DNA from: Pantoea stewartii subsp. stewartii
Lineage (GTDB): Bacteria; Pseudomonadota; Gammaproteobacteria; Enterobacterales; Enterobacteriaceae
DNA: 64,000 nucleotides
Direction: 5' to 3'
Assembly (NCBI RefSeq): GCF_008801695.1
Contig: NZ_VZPF01000001.1
Span: 1-64,000 of the forward strand
The notes under the pieces were generated by a model. The model was given only the letters and a program-made list of their open reading frames with translations. It had not been told where the DNA came from and ran no database searches. The translations under genes and the position numbers were made by a program. Of the stretch, positions 29,873-40,222 are shown piece by piece. Numbering within the stretch: the first letter of the stretch is position 1; each line of letters opens with the position of its first letter.

Positions 29873-30913
29873 TTACAGCACCAGCCAGAGCAGAAAGGCC
29901 AGTACGATCAGCCCGACGACCGCGGCCAGTAAGGGGCGCTCAGCCAGCGGTTTCAGCACGGGCGGCAGCGAGGCGGAAATCGGTGCCCAGATGGGGTGCG
30001 GATTCAACTCACTGTCGGCCAGCGCCTGCTCATGGGCTCGCTCTGCGCGCCGTGAAAACAGGAAGTTAAGCAGATCCTGCGTCTGGGTCGGCGTCAACAC
30101 CGTCTGCGGGGTAGCCTGGAACCGTTGCTGGCTGTAATCCTCCAGCATTTGCTGTTCACGCTTGTCCAGAGGATGTTTCAGTGAGCTTTCAATCAGCTGC
30201 AGCGTTGGCGCGCTGTGCTGGCTCAGCGTCTGACGCACCTGGAGATACTGAGTCAGTAACGGGTAATGGCGTGAAGGAATCGGATCGCCACTGGTCAGGT
30301 TCACCAGCTTCAGCGCCGCCGTCCAGATTTTGCCGCTGGATTCGCCGGTGGCGGCCGCCAGGCGGACGATCTGCTGATTCAGCGCCTGGTGTTCGGCGGG
30401 CAGCAGAGAGCGATCGCTGGTGCGACTCTGTTGTGGCTGGGGGATTGCCATCTGACCATTTTGCAGCATGGTTAACACCTGACGCAGCTGGTCCTGCGTC
30501 AGGGCACTCAGCACCGTCTGACCAAACTGCTGACGGATAAAATCACTGACAGCCTGACGATTGTTTCCTTTCGGCAGCAATTCGGTCAGTTGCGTCATCA
30601 GCTGACGTGTGGCATGGCCATTTTGCACCTGCGCCAGGCGGGCGTTGAGAAACTGCTCGGCAGCCGGGAAGTGGCGCGACTGCAGTTCCGCTTCACTCTT
30701 CACACCCACTTCATGGCGCAGCCCAGCCCAGAGCTCCGGCGCTTTTAACGTGCTGAGGGACATGATGCGCACAATCAAACGCTCAAGCGTCGTACGCTGG
30801 GCAGGCGACAGCGGTTGTTCACCGGCAACGCTGCCCGGACGTGAAGTGTCAGTTTGGGGATTAACAGATGAACGATCGCCGACCGGCACACCGGGGCCGC
30901 TGACAGGTTGCAT
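29873..30913 (-). CDS. flk: Flk, flagellar regulator of rod/ring assembly checkpoint
   Basis: 346 residues (E. coli 331). Mostly cytoplasmic and helical with a single C-terminal TM anchor (LLAAVVGLIVLAFLLWLVL). Conserved blocks include SRHFPAAE, GNNRQAVSDFI and LLPAEHQALNQQ. Flk couples P- and L-ring assembly to the FlgM export switch. The start at 30913 (MQPVSGPG, site AAGGAA) is chosen over an upstream start at 31015. It converges with the rhodanese gene almost without a gap. It normally neighbours pdxB in E. coli; here the tct module lies between. Confidence 0.88.
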   Translation of the reverse strand: MQPVSGPGVPVGDRSSVNPQTDTSRPGSVAGEQPLSPAQRTTLERLIVRIMSLSTLKAPELWAGLRHEVGVKSEAELQSRHFPAAEQFLNARLAQVQNGHATRQLMTQLTELLPKGNNRQAVSDFIRQQFGQTVLSALTQDQLRQVLTMLQNGQMAIPQPQQSRTSDRSLLPAEHQALNQQIVRLAAATGESSGKIWTAALKLVNLTSGDPIPSRHYPLLTQYLQVRQTLSQHSAPTLQLIESSLKHPLDKREQQMLEDYSQQRFQATPQTVLTPTQTQDLLNFLFSRRAERAHEQALADSELNPHPIWAPISASLPPVLKPLAERPLLAAVVGLIVLAFLLWLVL

Positions 30914-31027
30914 GGCGGATTCCTTGGAAAACAGACTAGCGTGGGGTGCGCCGGAAACAGAATACGCTATGATAACAAAAGCCCCCTGGAAATCCACGGG
31001 GCTGATGTGTTTCAACCAAAGATTTAC

Positions 31028-32530
31028 TTACTGATGCGCAGGCGTGGCTTTACGGCGCAGACGTTTCCATACAAACGGAACAATCAATACCGCCACGGCC
31101 AGGATCAGCAGCACTTTGGCAATCGGGCTCTCCCACAAAATCGCCATTTCACCATTGCTGATAGACAGCGCACGGCGCAGGTTCTGCTCCAGCATTTCGC
31201 CCAACACGAAACCTAAGATCAGCGGTGACATCGGAAAGTCCATTTTTCGCAGGATATAGCCAAAAACACCAAGCCCGACCATCAACAGCAGGTCAAAGGT
31301 GGTGCTGTGTACGGCGTAAACGCCAACCGCAGAAATGGCGGCAATGGCCGGTACCAGAAACCACAGCGGAATGGTCAGCATACGCGCGAACACGTTGATC
31401 ATCGGGATGTTCATAATCAGCAGCATCACGTTGCCAATTAACAGCGCCGCAATGAGCCCCCAGACGATATCCGGCTGTTCGGTAAACATCGCCGGACCGG
31501 GCGTGATGTTATATAGCGTCAACGCGCCGACCATCACCGCGGTGGTGCCAGAGCCCGGAATGCACAGCGTCAGCATCGGAATAAACGATCCGCACGCCGA
31601 AGCGTTGTTGGCGGCTTCCGGCGCAGCAACACCACGAATATCGCCCTTACCAAACTGGTCGCTGCCGCTGATTTTTTTCTCTGTCATGTAGGCGATTGCG
31701 CTGGCGATGGTGGCACCGGCACCGGGCAAGACACCGACAAAGAAACCAATAAACGATGATCGCAGCGTCGCCCCGGTCGACTGGGCGGCTTCTTTCATGT
31801 TGAACATCATGCGGCCACTGGCGCGTACCACCTTTTGTCCCGTATGGGTGGATTCCAGCATCAGCAAAATTTCGCTCACCGAGAACAGGCCAATGACCAC
31901 CACGACAAACTGAATGCCGTCGGAGAGGTGAACGCTGTCAAAGGTAAAGCGGTAAACGCCGGTGTTGGCATCCACGCCAACGGTCGCCATGCTTAAGCCA
32001 ATCAGGGCGGACAGAAATGACTTGAGCGGATTCTGGCTCATCATGCTGCCCAGGCAGGCAATGGCAAACACCATCAGCGCAAAATACTCCGCCGGGCCAA
32101 ACGCCAGCGACCAGCGCGCCAGCAGCGGGGCGAACAGGATTATGCCGATAATCGCAATGGTGGAGCCGACAAACGAACTCACGGCAGAGACAGACAGCGC
32201 TACGCCCGCTTTTCCCTGCTGTGCCATGGGGTAGCCATCCAGCGCGGTCATAATCGCGCCAGCGTCGCCCGGCACATTGAGCAGTATCGACGAGATGCGT
32301 CCGCCGTATTCGCAGCCCAGATACACCGTTGCCAGTAAAATCAGGGCAGACTCCGCAGGCAGGTGCAGCGCAAAGGCCAGCGGCATCAGAATGGCCACGC
32401 CGTTGATCGGACCCAGACCGGGCAGCAGGCCAACAATCGTTCCGATAAAGCAGCCAGTTAAGGCAATCAGCAGGTTTTGCGGTGTCATGGCAACGGCAAA
32501 ACCCTGCATGAGAAAAGACCAGATATCCAT
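31028..32530 (-). CDS. tctA: TctA, tripartite tricarboxylate transporter large membrane subunit
   Basis: 500 residues, about twelve TM helices, DUF112 family. The two internal repeats each begin with a Pro-Gly loop: GLLPGLGPINGVA (about 36) and GVLPGAGATIASA (about 260). It forms the solute channel of the TTT transporter with TctB and TctC, importing citrate or related tricarboxylates using an ion gradient. Follows tctB by 10 bases on the minus strand. It appears intact, although tctC upstream in the operon is not. Confidence 0.9.
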   Translation of the reverse strand: MDIWSFLMQGFAVAMTPQNLLIALTGCFIGTIVGLLPGLGPINGVAILMPLAFALHLPAESALILLATVYLGCEYGGRISSILLNVPGDAGAIMTALDGYPMAQQGKAGVALSVSAVSSFVGSTIAIIGIILFAPLLARWSLAFGPAEYFALMVFAIACLGSMMSQNPLKSFLSALIGLSMATVGVDANTGVYRFTFDSVHLSDGIQFVVVVIGLFSVSEILLMLESTHTGQKVVRASGRMMFNMKEAAQSTGATLRSSFIGFFVGVLPGAGATIASAIAYMTEKKISGSDQFGKGDIRGVAAPEAANNASACGSFIPMLTLCIPGSGTTAVMVGALTLYNITPGPAMFTEQPDIVWGLIAALLIGNVMLLIMNIPMINVFARMLTIPLWFLVPAIAAISAVGVYAVHSTTFDLLLMVGLGVFGYILRKMDFPMSPLILGFVLGEMLEQNLRRALSISNGEMAILWESPIAKVLLILAVAVLIVPFVWKRLRRKATPAHQ

Positions 32531-32540
32531 TTTTCTCTCC

Positions 32541-32972
32541 TTAGCTCATCAGGCTGCCAGCCGGCAGGGTGACATCCAGCAGATGGTCAAAGGCGTAAAA
32601 CAGCGCCCACCCCATAACCGCGCCGGACAGGACGGCGGCCCACCAGCGCGCGCCAAACAGCATGCCGATGCCGAAGGTCAGGAGCGCGGTGGATAATGGG
32701 AACCCCAGACGTTCAAACAGCCAGCCATACACGAACAGCATGACAGCCAGCGCCACCAGACGTTTCATCGTCTGCGGTACGGGCCACTGGATAGCATCGG
32801 GCTTTCTCAGCAGCAGCATGACGGCACACAGCGCCATCAGGGTGAGCAGCACCAGCGGAAAAGGCCGCGGGCCGACGGGTTCATAACTGTATTCACTCTG
32901 GATTTGCCAGGCGACGACTAACCCTGCCAGACATAACACCAGCCACAGCGTGGCAAAAATACGATCGCTCAT
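32541..32972 (-). CDS. tctB: TctB, tripartite tricarboxylate transporter small membrane subunit
   Basis: 143 residues with four TM helices, typical of TctB. Conserved elements are the hydrophobic N-terminal helix and the central GFPLSTALLTFGIGMLFGA. It partners TctA in the membrane. It lies 12 bases downstream of tctC in the same operon. Confidence 0.87.
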   Translation of the reverse strand: MSDRIFATLWLVLCLAGLVVAWQIQSEYSYEPVGPRPFPLVLLTLMALCAVMLLLRKPDAIQWPVPQTMKRLVALAVMLFVYGWLFERLGFPLSTALLTFGIGMLFGARWWAAVLSGAVMGWALFYAFDHLLDVTLPAGSLMS

Positions 32973-32984
32973 GATGCGCTCCGG

Positions 32985-33965
32985 TTACTTAGCCAGACCA
33001 AAGGATTTCGCCTGCTCACGGTAAGCGGCCACCTGATTCTTCACGTATTTATCCAGTTCTGCGCCAAAGAGATTGAACTCAAACAGGCCACGCAGTTCGC
33101 GCTGTTGCCTGAATTCGGGCGTTTGCACCATTTTTTCGAACGCGTTCTGCCACTACTGGTAATCCGCGTCGCTGACCTTCGGCCCCAGATAGAAGCCACG
33201 AATAATGGGCCATTCCACGTTAAACCCTTGCTCTTTCGCCGTCGGAATCGTGGCCAGCTGATCGGGCAGACGCTTGTCGGCCATCACCGCCAGGACGCGC
33301 AGTTTATCGCCTTGCAGGTGCGGCACCATTTCGCTGAGATCGCCCGACATCACCTGAATATGATTGCCCAACAACGCGGTGACGACTTCGCCCCCGCCTT
33401 CAAAGGCGACATAGCGCATCTTACGCGGATCGATACCGGCTTCTTTCGCCACCAGCGCGGTTTTCATCCAGTCCTGACTGCCGATGGAGGCACCCGCACC
33501 GACCACCACCTTGGTCGGATCTGCCTTCATGGCCGCCATTAATTCGCCCAGATTTTTCCACGGCGCGTCTTCCCGCACGGCGATCATGCCGTAATCTGTG
33601 CCGATGGCCGCTAACCACTTCACATCATCGACCGAGTAACGACCAAATTTTCCCTGCGACAGATTCAGCAGTGAGCCGCCCGAAAAGGCGACCACAGTGC
33701 CTGCTTCAGCCGGGCGCTGAGCCACAATAGCGTTATAGGCCACAGCACCCACGCCGCCAGGCATGTAGGTAATGCGCATCGGTTTTTCGATCTGTTTGGT
33801 TTCCATGAGTGAAACCTGAATCAGCTTAAAGGTCAGGTCGAAACCGCCACCCGGTTTGGCGGGGGCAATGCATTCGGTCCTGTCGGGGGCAGCGGCATTA
33901 CCTGGCGACGGCAACATGAGAGCCAACAGGGCAGAGGCGAGGGCGGTGTGGATTATTTTTTTCAT
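32985..33965 (-). pseudogene. tctC: tctC, tricarboxylate-binding protein, interrupted by an in-frame stop
   Basis: The complete gene would encode 326 residues, normal for a BUG/TctC binding protein: signal peptide MKKIIHTALASALLALMLP, then two periplasmic lobes (EAAPxxPGG-like region IAPAKPGGGFDL; TYMPGGVGA). At 33153-33155 the codon is TAG, after SDADYQ, and the same frame continues as WQNAFEKMVQTPEF to FGLAK and a normal stop at 32985. Most homologues have an aromatic residue (Tyr or Trp) at the stop position. The truncation removes 55 residues of the C-terminal lobe, probably abolishing binding. A read error is possible. Confidence 0.9.
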
Positions 33966-34037
33966 CGTGCGCTCCATCTTTCTTTCAGAGTGTGATTACT
34001 ACCGACAATTCGGCGTTATTGAATTGTTAAATCGGTA

Positions 34038-34056
34038 ACCTTTCATTTACCTTTCA
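34038..34056 (+). promoter_or_regulatory. TctD-type response regulator direct repeats in tctC/tctD spacer
   Basis: ACCTTTCA occurs at 34038-34045 and 34049-34056, an 11-bp period, with an inverted copy (tgaaagg, 34071-34077) near the tctD start. OmpR-family regulators typically bind tandem direct repeats with this spacing. The site lies between the divergent tctCBA and tctDE operons and could control both. Confidence 0.6.
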
Positions 34057-34084
34057 GCCATCAGGTTTAGTGAAAGGATGTGAT

Positions 34085-34756
34085 ATGCGTCTCTTACTGA
34101 TGGAAGACACGGCCGAGCTGGCGCGATGGTTACAGAAGGCGTTAACGCAAAAAGGGTTTGCTGTGGACTGGGTCGCGGACGGCGTTTCGGCGGATCACAG
34201 CCTGCAAAGTGAAGATTATGCGCTGGTCGTACTGGATGTTTCCCTGCCGCGTCTGGACGGCATTGAGGTGTTAACCCGGTTACGTCGGCGTGGACAAAAT
34301 GTCCCGGTGTTGCTGCTGACCGCACGCACAACGCTGGACGACCGCGTGCGCGGCCTGAATACCGGCGCGGATGACTATCTGACCAAACCCTTCGAACTGG
34401 ATGAGCTGGATGCGCGCCTGCGTGCGTTGCTGCGTCGTGCGCAGGGACACTCGGCCCGGCACCAGACCCTGGGCCAGTTGGTGCTGAACGGTGAAGGCTA
34501 CTTTTTGCTGGCAGAGAAACCGCTGGCGCTGACACCGCGTGAATCCAGCGTACTGACCACGCTGATGCAGCGTCGGGGCCGCCCGGTCTCGCGGCAGCAT
34601 TTGTATGAACAAACCTTCACCCTGGCGGATGACGCCAGCCCGGAAAGCATCGAGCTGTATGTACACCGGGTACGCAAAAAGCTGGCGGGCAGTAACGTGG
34701 GCATTGTGACGCTGCGCGGACTGGGCTACAGCCTGGAAACCCTGGCATGCGACTGA
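34085..34756 (+). CDS. tctD: TctD, OmpR-family response regulator of tricarboxylate transport
   Basis: 223 residues (Salmonella TctD 224). Receiver domain with acidic pocket E7/D8, phosphoacceptor D51 (VVLDVSLPRLDG) and conserved Lys in DDYLTKPFE. The winged-helix DNA-binding domain follows (about 125-220; ESIELYVHRVRKKL). The start at 34085 matches MRLLLMEDT; AAAGGATG is upstream. Overlaps tctE by ten bases. It likely activates tctCBA in response to citrate-type ligands. Confidence 0.9.
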   Translation: MRLLLMEDTAELARWLQKALTQKGFAVDWVADGVSADHSLQSEDYALVVLDVSLPRLDGIEVLTRLRRRGQNVPVLLLTARTTLDDRVRGLNTGADDYLTKPFELDELDARLRALLRRAQGHSARHQTLGQLVLNGEGYFLLAEKPLALTPRESSVLTTLMQRRGRPVSRQHLYEQTFTLADDASPESIELYVHRVRKKLAGSNVGIVTLRGLGYSLETLACD

Positions 34757-36115
34757 TCACCTCGCTACGGGGCGAGTTACTGGCCTGGCTGGGGCTGCCG
34801 CTTTCCCTGCTGTGGGTGCTTTCTGTTTACACGCACTATCAGAGCGGACTGGCGGCGGCGAATCAGGCCTACGATCGCTCTCTGCTGGCCTCTGCGCGCA
34901 CAGTCGCTGAACGGCTGGTGGTGCGTAACCAACACCTGGAGGTCGACGTGCCCTGGGTGGTGCTCGACAGCTTTGAGCGCAACATGAATGATCGCCTGTT
35001 TTATCAGGTGATTTCGCCGCAGGGGAAAACGCTGTCCGGCTATGACGGGCTTCCCCCGATCCCCGTCACCAGCGCGATGTCAGAGACCTATCCCGCGCTG
35101 GTCCATTTCTATGACGGCTATTATCAAAAGCAGCGCATCCGGGTGGCGGCCTTGTGGCAGCCCGTCAGCGAGACGGGCGCGGAAGGTATGGCGCTGGTGC
35201 TGGTCGCGGAAACCATCCATTCCCGTGAGGCTTTCGCGAAAGGGCTGATGCGCACGGCTTTGCTCAGCCAGAGCGCGCTGGTGTTAATTGCCGTGTTGCT
35301 GGCAAGCCTGATGCTACGCCGGGTGTTGCGGCCTTTACGCCGTCTGTCCCGCATTGTGCTGCGTCGCGATGGTGCTGAACTGACGCCGCTGCCGTCCCTG
35401 CCGTGGTCGGAGCTACAGCCGCTTATCGTGGCATTTAACCGCTATCTGGAACGGCTGCGGGGATTGCTGGCGCGTCAGGATCGGTTCAGCGCCGACGCCG
35501 CTCACCATTCTGAAAACCCAGATCGGCACGGCGCTGGACAGCCATCAGCCCGAACAGTGGCGGGAAAGCCTGCAGAGCATGCGCTACACGCTGGATGACA
35601 CCATCCTGCTTACCGACCTACTGCTGCAACTGGCGCGTATCAAAGCCCGACACGGCGAAGATAAACCCATGGTGAAAGTGGATCTGGCGACGGTGGTGCG
35701 CGAGGCGTGCCTGAGCCGCTATGCGGCTGCGCGTGCGAAACAGATTGACCTGGGTTACGAAGGTGATGCGCACGGCGACGTCAAAGGCGATGCGCTGCTG
35801 CTGGGCGAGCTGTGCGCCAACCTGCTGGATAACGCTATTACCTATACGCCGGTGCAGGGTACGGTGACGGCGCGCCTGGAGAGCGGCAGATTATACATTG
35901 AGGATTCAGGTCCGGGCATTCGCCCGGAAGAGCAGCAAAGCGCGTTACGGCCATTTATCCGGCTGGATAACGCCGCGATGCAGACGGGAGCAGGTATCGG
36001 GCTGGCGCTGGTGCACGATATTTGCGCCTGGCATGGCGCAACCGTCACGCTGGATAGCAGCCCGTCACTCGGTGGGCTGCGTGTCACTATCCGGTTTAAT
36101 GCGGATCGGCCTTAA
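34747..36115 (+). pseudogene. tctE: tctE, sensor histidine kinase, broken by a 20-bp deletion in the H-box
   Basis: Two frames encode the parts of one kinase. Frame 1 (to 35598) has TM1, a periplasmic domain, TM2 and HAMP up to RQDRFSADAAH. Frame 2 (to 36115) resumes at the equivalent of LKTQIGTALDS and contains the ATP-binding N-box (ELCANLLDNAITYTP), G1 (IEDSGPGI) and G2 (GAGIGLAL). The junction is gccgctcacc at 35497-35506. The family sequence AHQLRTPLTILK implies that a 20-bp segment between two copies of this 10-bp sequence was lost; restoring it gives a 462-residue protein in one frame. The H-box is destroyed, so signalling should be absent. Confidence 0.9.
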
Positions 36116-36995
36116 GCGATTCCCGTCGCGTTAACGGCCTGCGCAGACGCTGTGCCAGCAGAACGCCCGCCAGCGTCAGACCGCCGCCAATCCAGTGATA
36201 ACTGTGCAGATGTTCATGCAAAAACAGCACCGCAATCAGGGCGGTAAAGAGCGGTGTCAGATTCATAAAAATACTGGTGATGCTGGCCCCCAACTTTTGT
36301 ACGCCATGAATCCACAGCCACGGGGCCAGAATGGAGGCGAACAGGCCGGCAAAGGCCACCAGGGGAAGATTCCGTGGCGTGAGCGAGACATCCGGTGTCA
36401 TCAGAAAACCGGGCAGCAACAGCATCACGCCAGCGGCAATTTGCCCATACAGACTCTGCCAGACGGGCAGGGGAATCGACCAGCGTTTTGTCATCACGCC
36501 GTAAAGCGCATAGCAGGCTGAGGCCGCCAGCATCAGGGCTTCGCCCGTACCGATGCCGCGATGCAGCAGCTGGTCAGGCTTGCCTTCACTGACCAGCCAG
36601 ATTAAGCCACAGAAGGAGATCAGACTGCCGGCCAGAATCCCCACGGTCGGGGCAATCCGCAGAATAAGGACACTGAGCAGCACGGTGAGTAGCGGGATGA
36701 GCGCGGCGATAATGCCCATAAACAGGGCGCTCACGCTATGGGCGGCGTAATAGGCCAGACTCTGATACAGCGCCATGCCCAGCAGGCCCAGAATCATCAG
36801 TCGTCCCAGATGCGGCCGGATCGTCTGCCATTGCCGCAGCACGCCCGGCAGGACAAAAGGCGTCAGCACCAGCAACGCCAGCAGCCAGCGATAGAACGAA
36901 ATTGCGGCAGGCTCAATCGCACCTGCCGATAATTTATTCACGATAGCGTTAACCGACCAAATCAACACCGCAAACAGCGGAAATAAAAAAACCAT
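36096..36995 (-). CDS. EamA/DMT-family membrane transporter
   Basis: 299 residues with ten hydrophobic helices in two EamA repeats (about 5-140 and 150-285), the drug/metabolite exporter fold. The basic C-terminal tail (RLRRPLTRRESLK) is cytoplasmic. No substrate can be assigned; amino acids, purines and aromatic compounds are all exported by relatives. It converges on tctE, with 20 bases of overlap at the 3' ends, and is divergent from pdxB. Confidence 0.82.
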   Translation of the reverse strand: MVFLFPLFAVLIWSVNAIVNKLSAGAIEPAAISFYRWLLALLVLTPFVLPGVLRQWQTIRPHLGRLMILGLLGMALYQSLAYYAAHSVSALFMGIIAALIPLLTVLLSVLILRIAPTVGILAGSLISFCGLIWLVSEGKPDQLLHRGIGTGEALMLAASACYALYGVMTKRWSIPLPVWQSLYGQIAAGVMLLLPGFLMTPDVSLTPRNLPLVAFAGLFASILAPWLWIHGVQKLGASITSIFMNLTPLFTALIAVLFLHEHLHSYHWIGGGLTLAGVLLAQRLRRPLTRRESLKADPH

Positions 36996-37143
36996 AACAA
37001 GGCTCCCGTCTCAGACCCGCGGCAGTGTACGCCTGTGATGCCCCTTTCTGCCAGCCTTACCCGCCACTGCACTGCGTGGTTAGGCGAATGTCAGGCTTTT
37101 GTGCCAGAATAGCGCCCTTCAATACACAGACAGGAAAGCCGTG

Positions 37144-38277
37144 GTGAAAATTCTCGTCGATGAAAATATGCCGTATGCCCGTGAACTCTTTAGTCGTACG
37201 GGCGATGTAGTCGCCGTACCTGGCCGACCGCTTCCTGAAGCCGAGCTGGCGGATGCCGATGGTCTGATGGTGCGTTCCGTCACCCATGTCAACGCCGCGT
37301 TGTTGCAGGACAAACCCGTTAAGTTTGTCGGCACTGCCACGGCGGGCACGGATCATATTGACGAAGCGTGGCTGCAGCAGGCGGGCATCGCCTTCTCTGC
37401 GGCCCCCGGCTGTAACGCGATTGCGGTGGTTGAATACGTATTTTCTGCCTTGCTGCTGCTGGCAGAGCGGGACGGTTTCCAGTTGCGCGATCGTACTGTT
37501 GGCATCGTGGGCGTGGGAAATGTGGGCGGACGCCTGCAGAAGCGGCTGGAAGCCTGGGGCGTAAAAACCCTGTTATGCGATCCCCCGCGCGCCGATCGGG
37601 GTGACGACGGCGAGTTTCTCTCGCTTGATGCGCTGGTGCAACAGGCCGATATTCTGACCTTTCACACGCCGCTGTTTAAATCCGGCCCCTATAAAAGCTG
37701 GCATCTGGCCGATGCCGCGCTGCTGATAGCCCTGAAACCGAAGACGATTTTGATTAACGCCTGCCGTGGCCCGGTGGTCGACAATGCCGCACTGCTTGAG
37801 GTGCTGAACCTGCGTCACGATCTGAGCGTGGTGCTGGACGTCTGGGAACCGGAGCCGGATCTCTCCCTCGCGTTGCTGGATCGGGTTGATATCGCCACGG
37901 CGCACATTGCCGGTTACACCCTTGAGGGCAAGGCGCGCGGCACCACCCAGGTGTTCGAAGCCTGGTGCGACTTTATTGGTCAGCCGCAGCAGGTGCCCCT
38001 GAGCAGCCTGTTGCCTACGCCAGAGTTCAGCCAGATCAGCCTGAATGGGCCGCTCGATCAGCCAACGCTGAAACGTCTTGTGCATCTGGTGTATGATGTG
38101 CGCCGCGATGATGCGCCCCTGCGAAAAGTGGCGGCAAAACCGGGTGAATTTGACCGCCTGCGCAAGCAGTATGAAGAGCGTAGCGAGTGGTCATCATTGC
38201 AGGTGAACTGCGATGAGGCCGCGACCGCAGAAATGCTCACTCAGTTGGGCTTTAACGCCGTATTATCCTCCACCTGA
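37144..38277 (+). CDS. pdxB: PdxB, erythronate-4-phosphate dehydrogenase
   Basis: 377 residues (E. coli 378). D-2-hydroxyacid dehydrogenase family member in pyridoxal phosphate synthesis. NAD-binding motif [12 protein letters not shown]; catalytic residues in NACRGPVVD (Arg), EPEPD-adjacent acidic region and [10 protein letters not shown] (His). A C-terminal dimerisation domain follows. The GTG at 37144 is the chosen start: it gives [12 protein letters not shown] as in E. coli and AGGAAA lies at proper spacing. It heads the pdxB-usg-truA run. Confidence 0.94.
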   Translation: MKILVDENMPYARELFSRTGDVVAVPGRPLPEAELADADGLMVRSVTHVNAALLQDKPVKFVGTATAGTDHIDEAWLQQAGIAFSAAPGCNAIAVVEYVFSALLLLAERDGFQLRDRTVGIVGVGNVGGRLQKRLEAWGVKTLLCDPPRADRGDDGEFLSLDALVQQADILTFHTPLFKSGPYKSWHLADAALLIALKPKTILINACRGPVVDNAALLEVLNLRHDLSVVLDVWEPEPDLSLALLDRVDIATAHIAGYTLEGKARGTTQVFEAWCDFIGQPQQVPLSSLLPTPEFSQISLNGPLDQPTLKRLVHLVYDVRRDDAPLRKVAAKPGEFDRLRKQYEERSEWSSLQVNCDEAATAEMLTQLGFNAVLSST

Positions 38278-38384
38278 TTGTCAGCCTGCGTAAAACGCGG
38301 GCACAGGTGCAGGGATAAATCTGAATCCCTGGGCGGTGACATCACCGCCTTCTGTTTTTATGTCATTGTCTGAGGTAAACCAAC

Positions 38385-39395
38385 ATGTCTGACGGCTGGA
38401 ATATTGCGCTTCTTGGCGCAACAGGCGCAGTAGGGAACGCTGTACTGGAACTGCTGGCTCAACGCCAGTTCCCGGTTGGTGAATTGTATTTGCTGGCAAG
38501 CGATAACAGCGCCGGTGAAAGTAAACGTTTTGAAGGCCGCTCTTTGCGGGTTGAAAACGCCGCGGAGTTTGACTGGTCACAGGCGCAGCTGGCCTTCTTT
38601 GTTGCCGGTCGTGACGCCTCGGCCCGTTATGCGGAAGAGGCGGCGGGTGCGGGTTGCCTGGTTATCGACAGCAGTGAGCTGTTTGCCCTGTCGCCGGACG
38701 TGCCGCTGGTGGTGCCGGATGTGAATCCGCAGGTGCTGGCCGATTACCGTAATCGCAATATCATCAGCGTGGCCGATAATCTGGTGAGCCAGCTGCTGAC
38801 GGCTATCAAACCGCTGGTCGATGCCGCCGGTTTAGGCCGTTTGCAGGTCACCAATCTGATCTCCGTCTCCACCCACGGCAAAGTGGCTGTGGATGCGCTG
38901 GCCGGGGAGAGCGCCCGCCTGCTGAACGGCGTACCGGCGGATGACCACCATTTTGGTCGTCAGCTGGCTTTTAACCTGCTGCCACAACAGGCCGATGCAG
39001 AGGGCAGCGTGGAGAGTGAGCGTCGCCTGGTTGATCAGGTGCGTAAAGTGTTGCAGGACGACGGTTTGCCCGTGGCGGTCAGCAGCGTTCAGGCACCGGT
39101 GTTTTATGGCAATGCCCAGATCGTCCACATTGAAAATCTGCGCCCGCTGTCGGCAGACGAAGCCAGAGCAGAGCTGGCCCTGGCCGCCGATATTCGCCTG
39201 AGCGACGAAGAGGACGTTCCCACGCCGGTAACGGATGCCTCAGGTAGCGATGCGCTGAGTATCGGCAGTGTACGTAATGACTACGGTATTCCGGAGCTGT
39301 TGCAGTTCTGGTCCGTGGCGGACAACGTTCGTTTCGGTGGCGCGCTGATGGCGGTGAAAACCGCAGAGAAGCTGGTGCAGGAGTATATGTACTGA
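38385..39395 (+). CDS. usg: Usg, aspartate-semialdehyde dehydrogenase-like protein
   Basis: 336 residues, as in E. coli Usg. NAD(P)-binding [17 protein letters not shown] and a dimerisation domain typical of Asd homologues. The position of the Asd nucleophilic Cys lies in [11 protein letters not shown], which has no cysteine, so this paralogue probably lacks the dehydrogenase activity; its function is not established. The gene overlaps truA by one base and is conserved between pdxB and truA. Confidence 0.9.
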   Translation: MSDGWNIALLGATGAVGNAVLELLAQRQFPVGELYLLASDNSAGESKRFEGRSLRVENAAEFDWSQAQLAFFVAGRDASARYAEEAAGAGCLVIDSSELFALSPDVPLVVPDVNPQVLADYRNRNIISVADNLVSQLLTAIKPLVDAAGLGRLQVTNLISVSTHGKVAVDALAGESARLLNGVPADDHHFGRQLAFNLLPQQADAEGSVESERRLVDQVRKVLQDDGLPVAVSSVQAPVFYGNAQIVHIENLRPLSADEARAELALAADIRLSDEEDVPTPVTDASGSDALSIGSVRNDYGIPELLQFWSVADNVRFGGALMAVKTAEKLVQEYMY

Positions 39396-40198
39396 TGTCG
39401 GAAGGTCAGACAAGAAAGCTGGCACTGGGCATTGAGTACGACGGCAGCCGATACTACGGCTGGCAACGGCAGCAGGAAGTGCGCAGCGTGCAGGAAAAGC
39501 TGGAGCGGGCGCTGTCGAAGGTCGCAGACCATCCGGTGAGCGTATTTTGCGCCGGGCGTACCGATGCTGGCGTGCACGGCACCGGACAGGTGGTGCATTT
39601 TGAGACCGTGGCGCAGCGAGCGGATGCCGCTTGGACATTGGGTGTCAATGCCAATCTGCCGGACGATATTGCTGTACGTTGGGTGAAAGCCGTGCCGGAC
39701 GAGTTTCATGCACGGTTCAGCGCCACAGCCCGGCGTTACCGTTACCTGATTTACAACCAGCGCTTACGCCCGGCTATCCTGGGCAAGGGCGTGACGCACT
39801 TTTACTATCCTCTGGATGTGGAAAAGATGCAGCGCGCCGGGCAGAGCCTGCTGGGCGAGAACGATTTTACCTCGTTTCGCGCCGTACAGTGCCAGTCGCG
39901 TACACCATGGCGCAACGTGATGCACCTGAACGTCAGTCGTCACGGGCCCTATGTCATTGTGGACATTAAAGCCAACGCTTTTGTGCACCATATGGTGCGC
40001 AACATTGTCGGTAGTCTGATGGAAATTGGCTGTGGTAATCAGCCAGAATCCTGGATGGCAGAACTACTGGCCGCCAAAGATCGCACGCTGGCGGCGGCCA
40101 CGGCAAAAGCCGAAGGGCTTTACCTGGTGGCGGTGGATTATCCCGCGCACTTTGCTTTACCTCAGCCGCCGATGGGGCCGTTGTTCCTCGCGGATTAA
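39395..40198 (+). CDS. truA: TruA, tRNA pseudouridine(38-40) synthase
   Basis: 267 residues (E. coli 270). It isomerises uridines 38, 39 and 40 in the tRNA anticodon arm. The catalytic Asp is in [16 protein letters not shown] (about residue 57), and [12 protein letters not shown] is conserved downstream. The ATG overlaps the usg stop (ACTGATG), which suggests coupling. Confidence 0.95.
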   Translation: MSEGQTRKLALGIEYDGSRYYGWQRQQEVRSVQEKLERALSKVADHPVSVFCAGRTDAGVHGTGQVVHFETVAQRADAAWTLGVNANLPDDIAVRWVKAVPDEFHARFSATARRYRYLIYNQRLRPAILGKGVTHFYYPLDVEKMQRAGQSLLGENDFTSFRAVQCQSRTPWRNVMHLNVSRHGPYVIVDIKANAFVHHMVRNIVGSLMEIGCGNQPESWMAELLAAKDRTLAAATAKAEGLYLVAVDYPAHFALPQPPMGPLFLAD

Positions 40199-40222
40199 TC
40201 AACCTTAGCTAAAGGGATCGTT

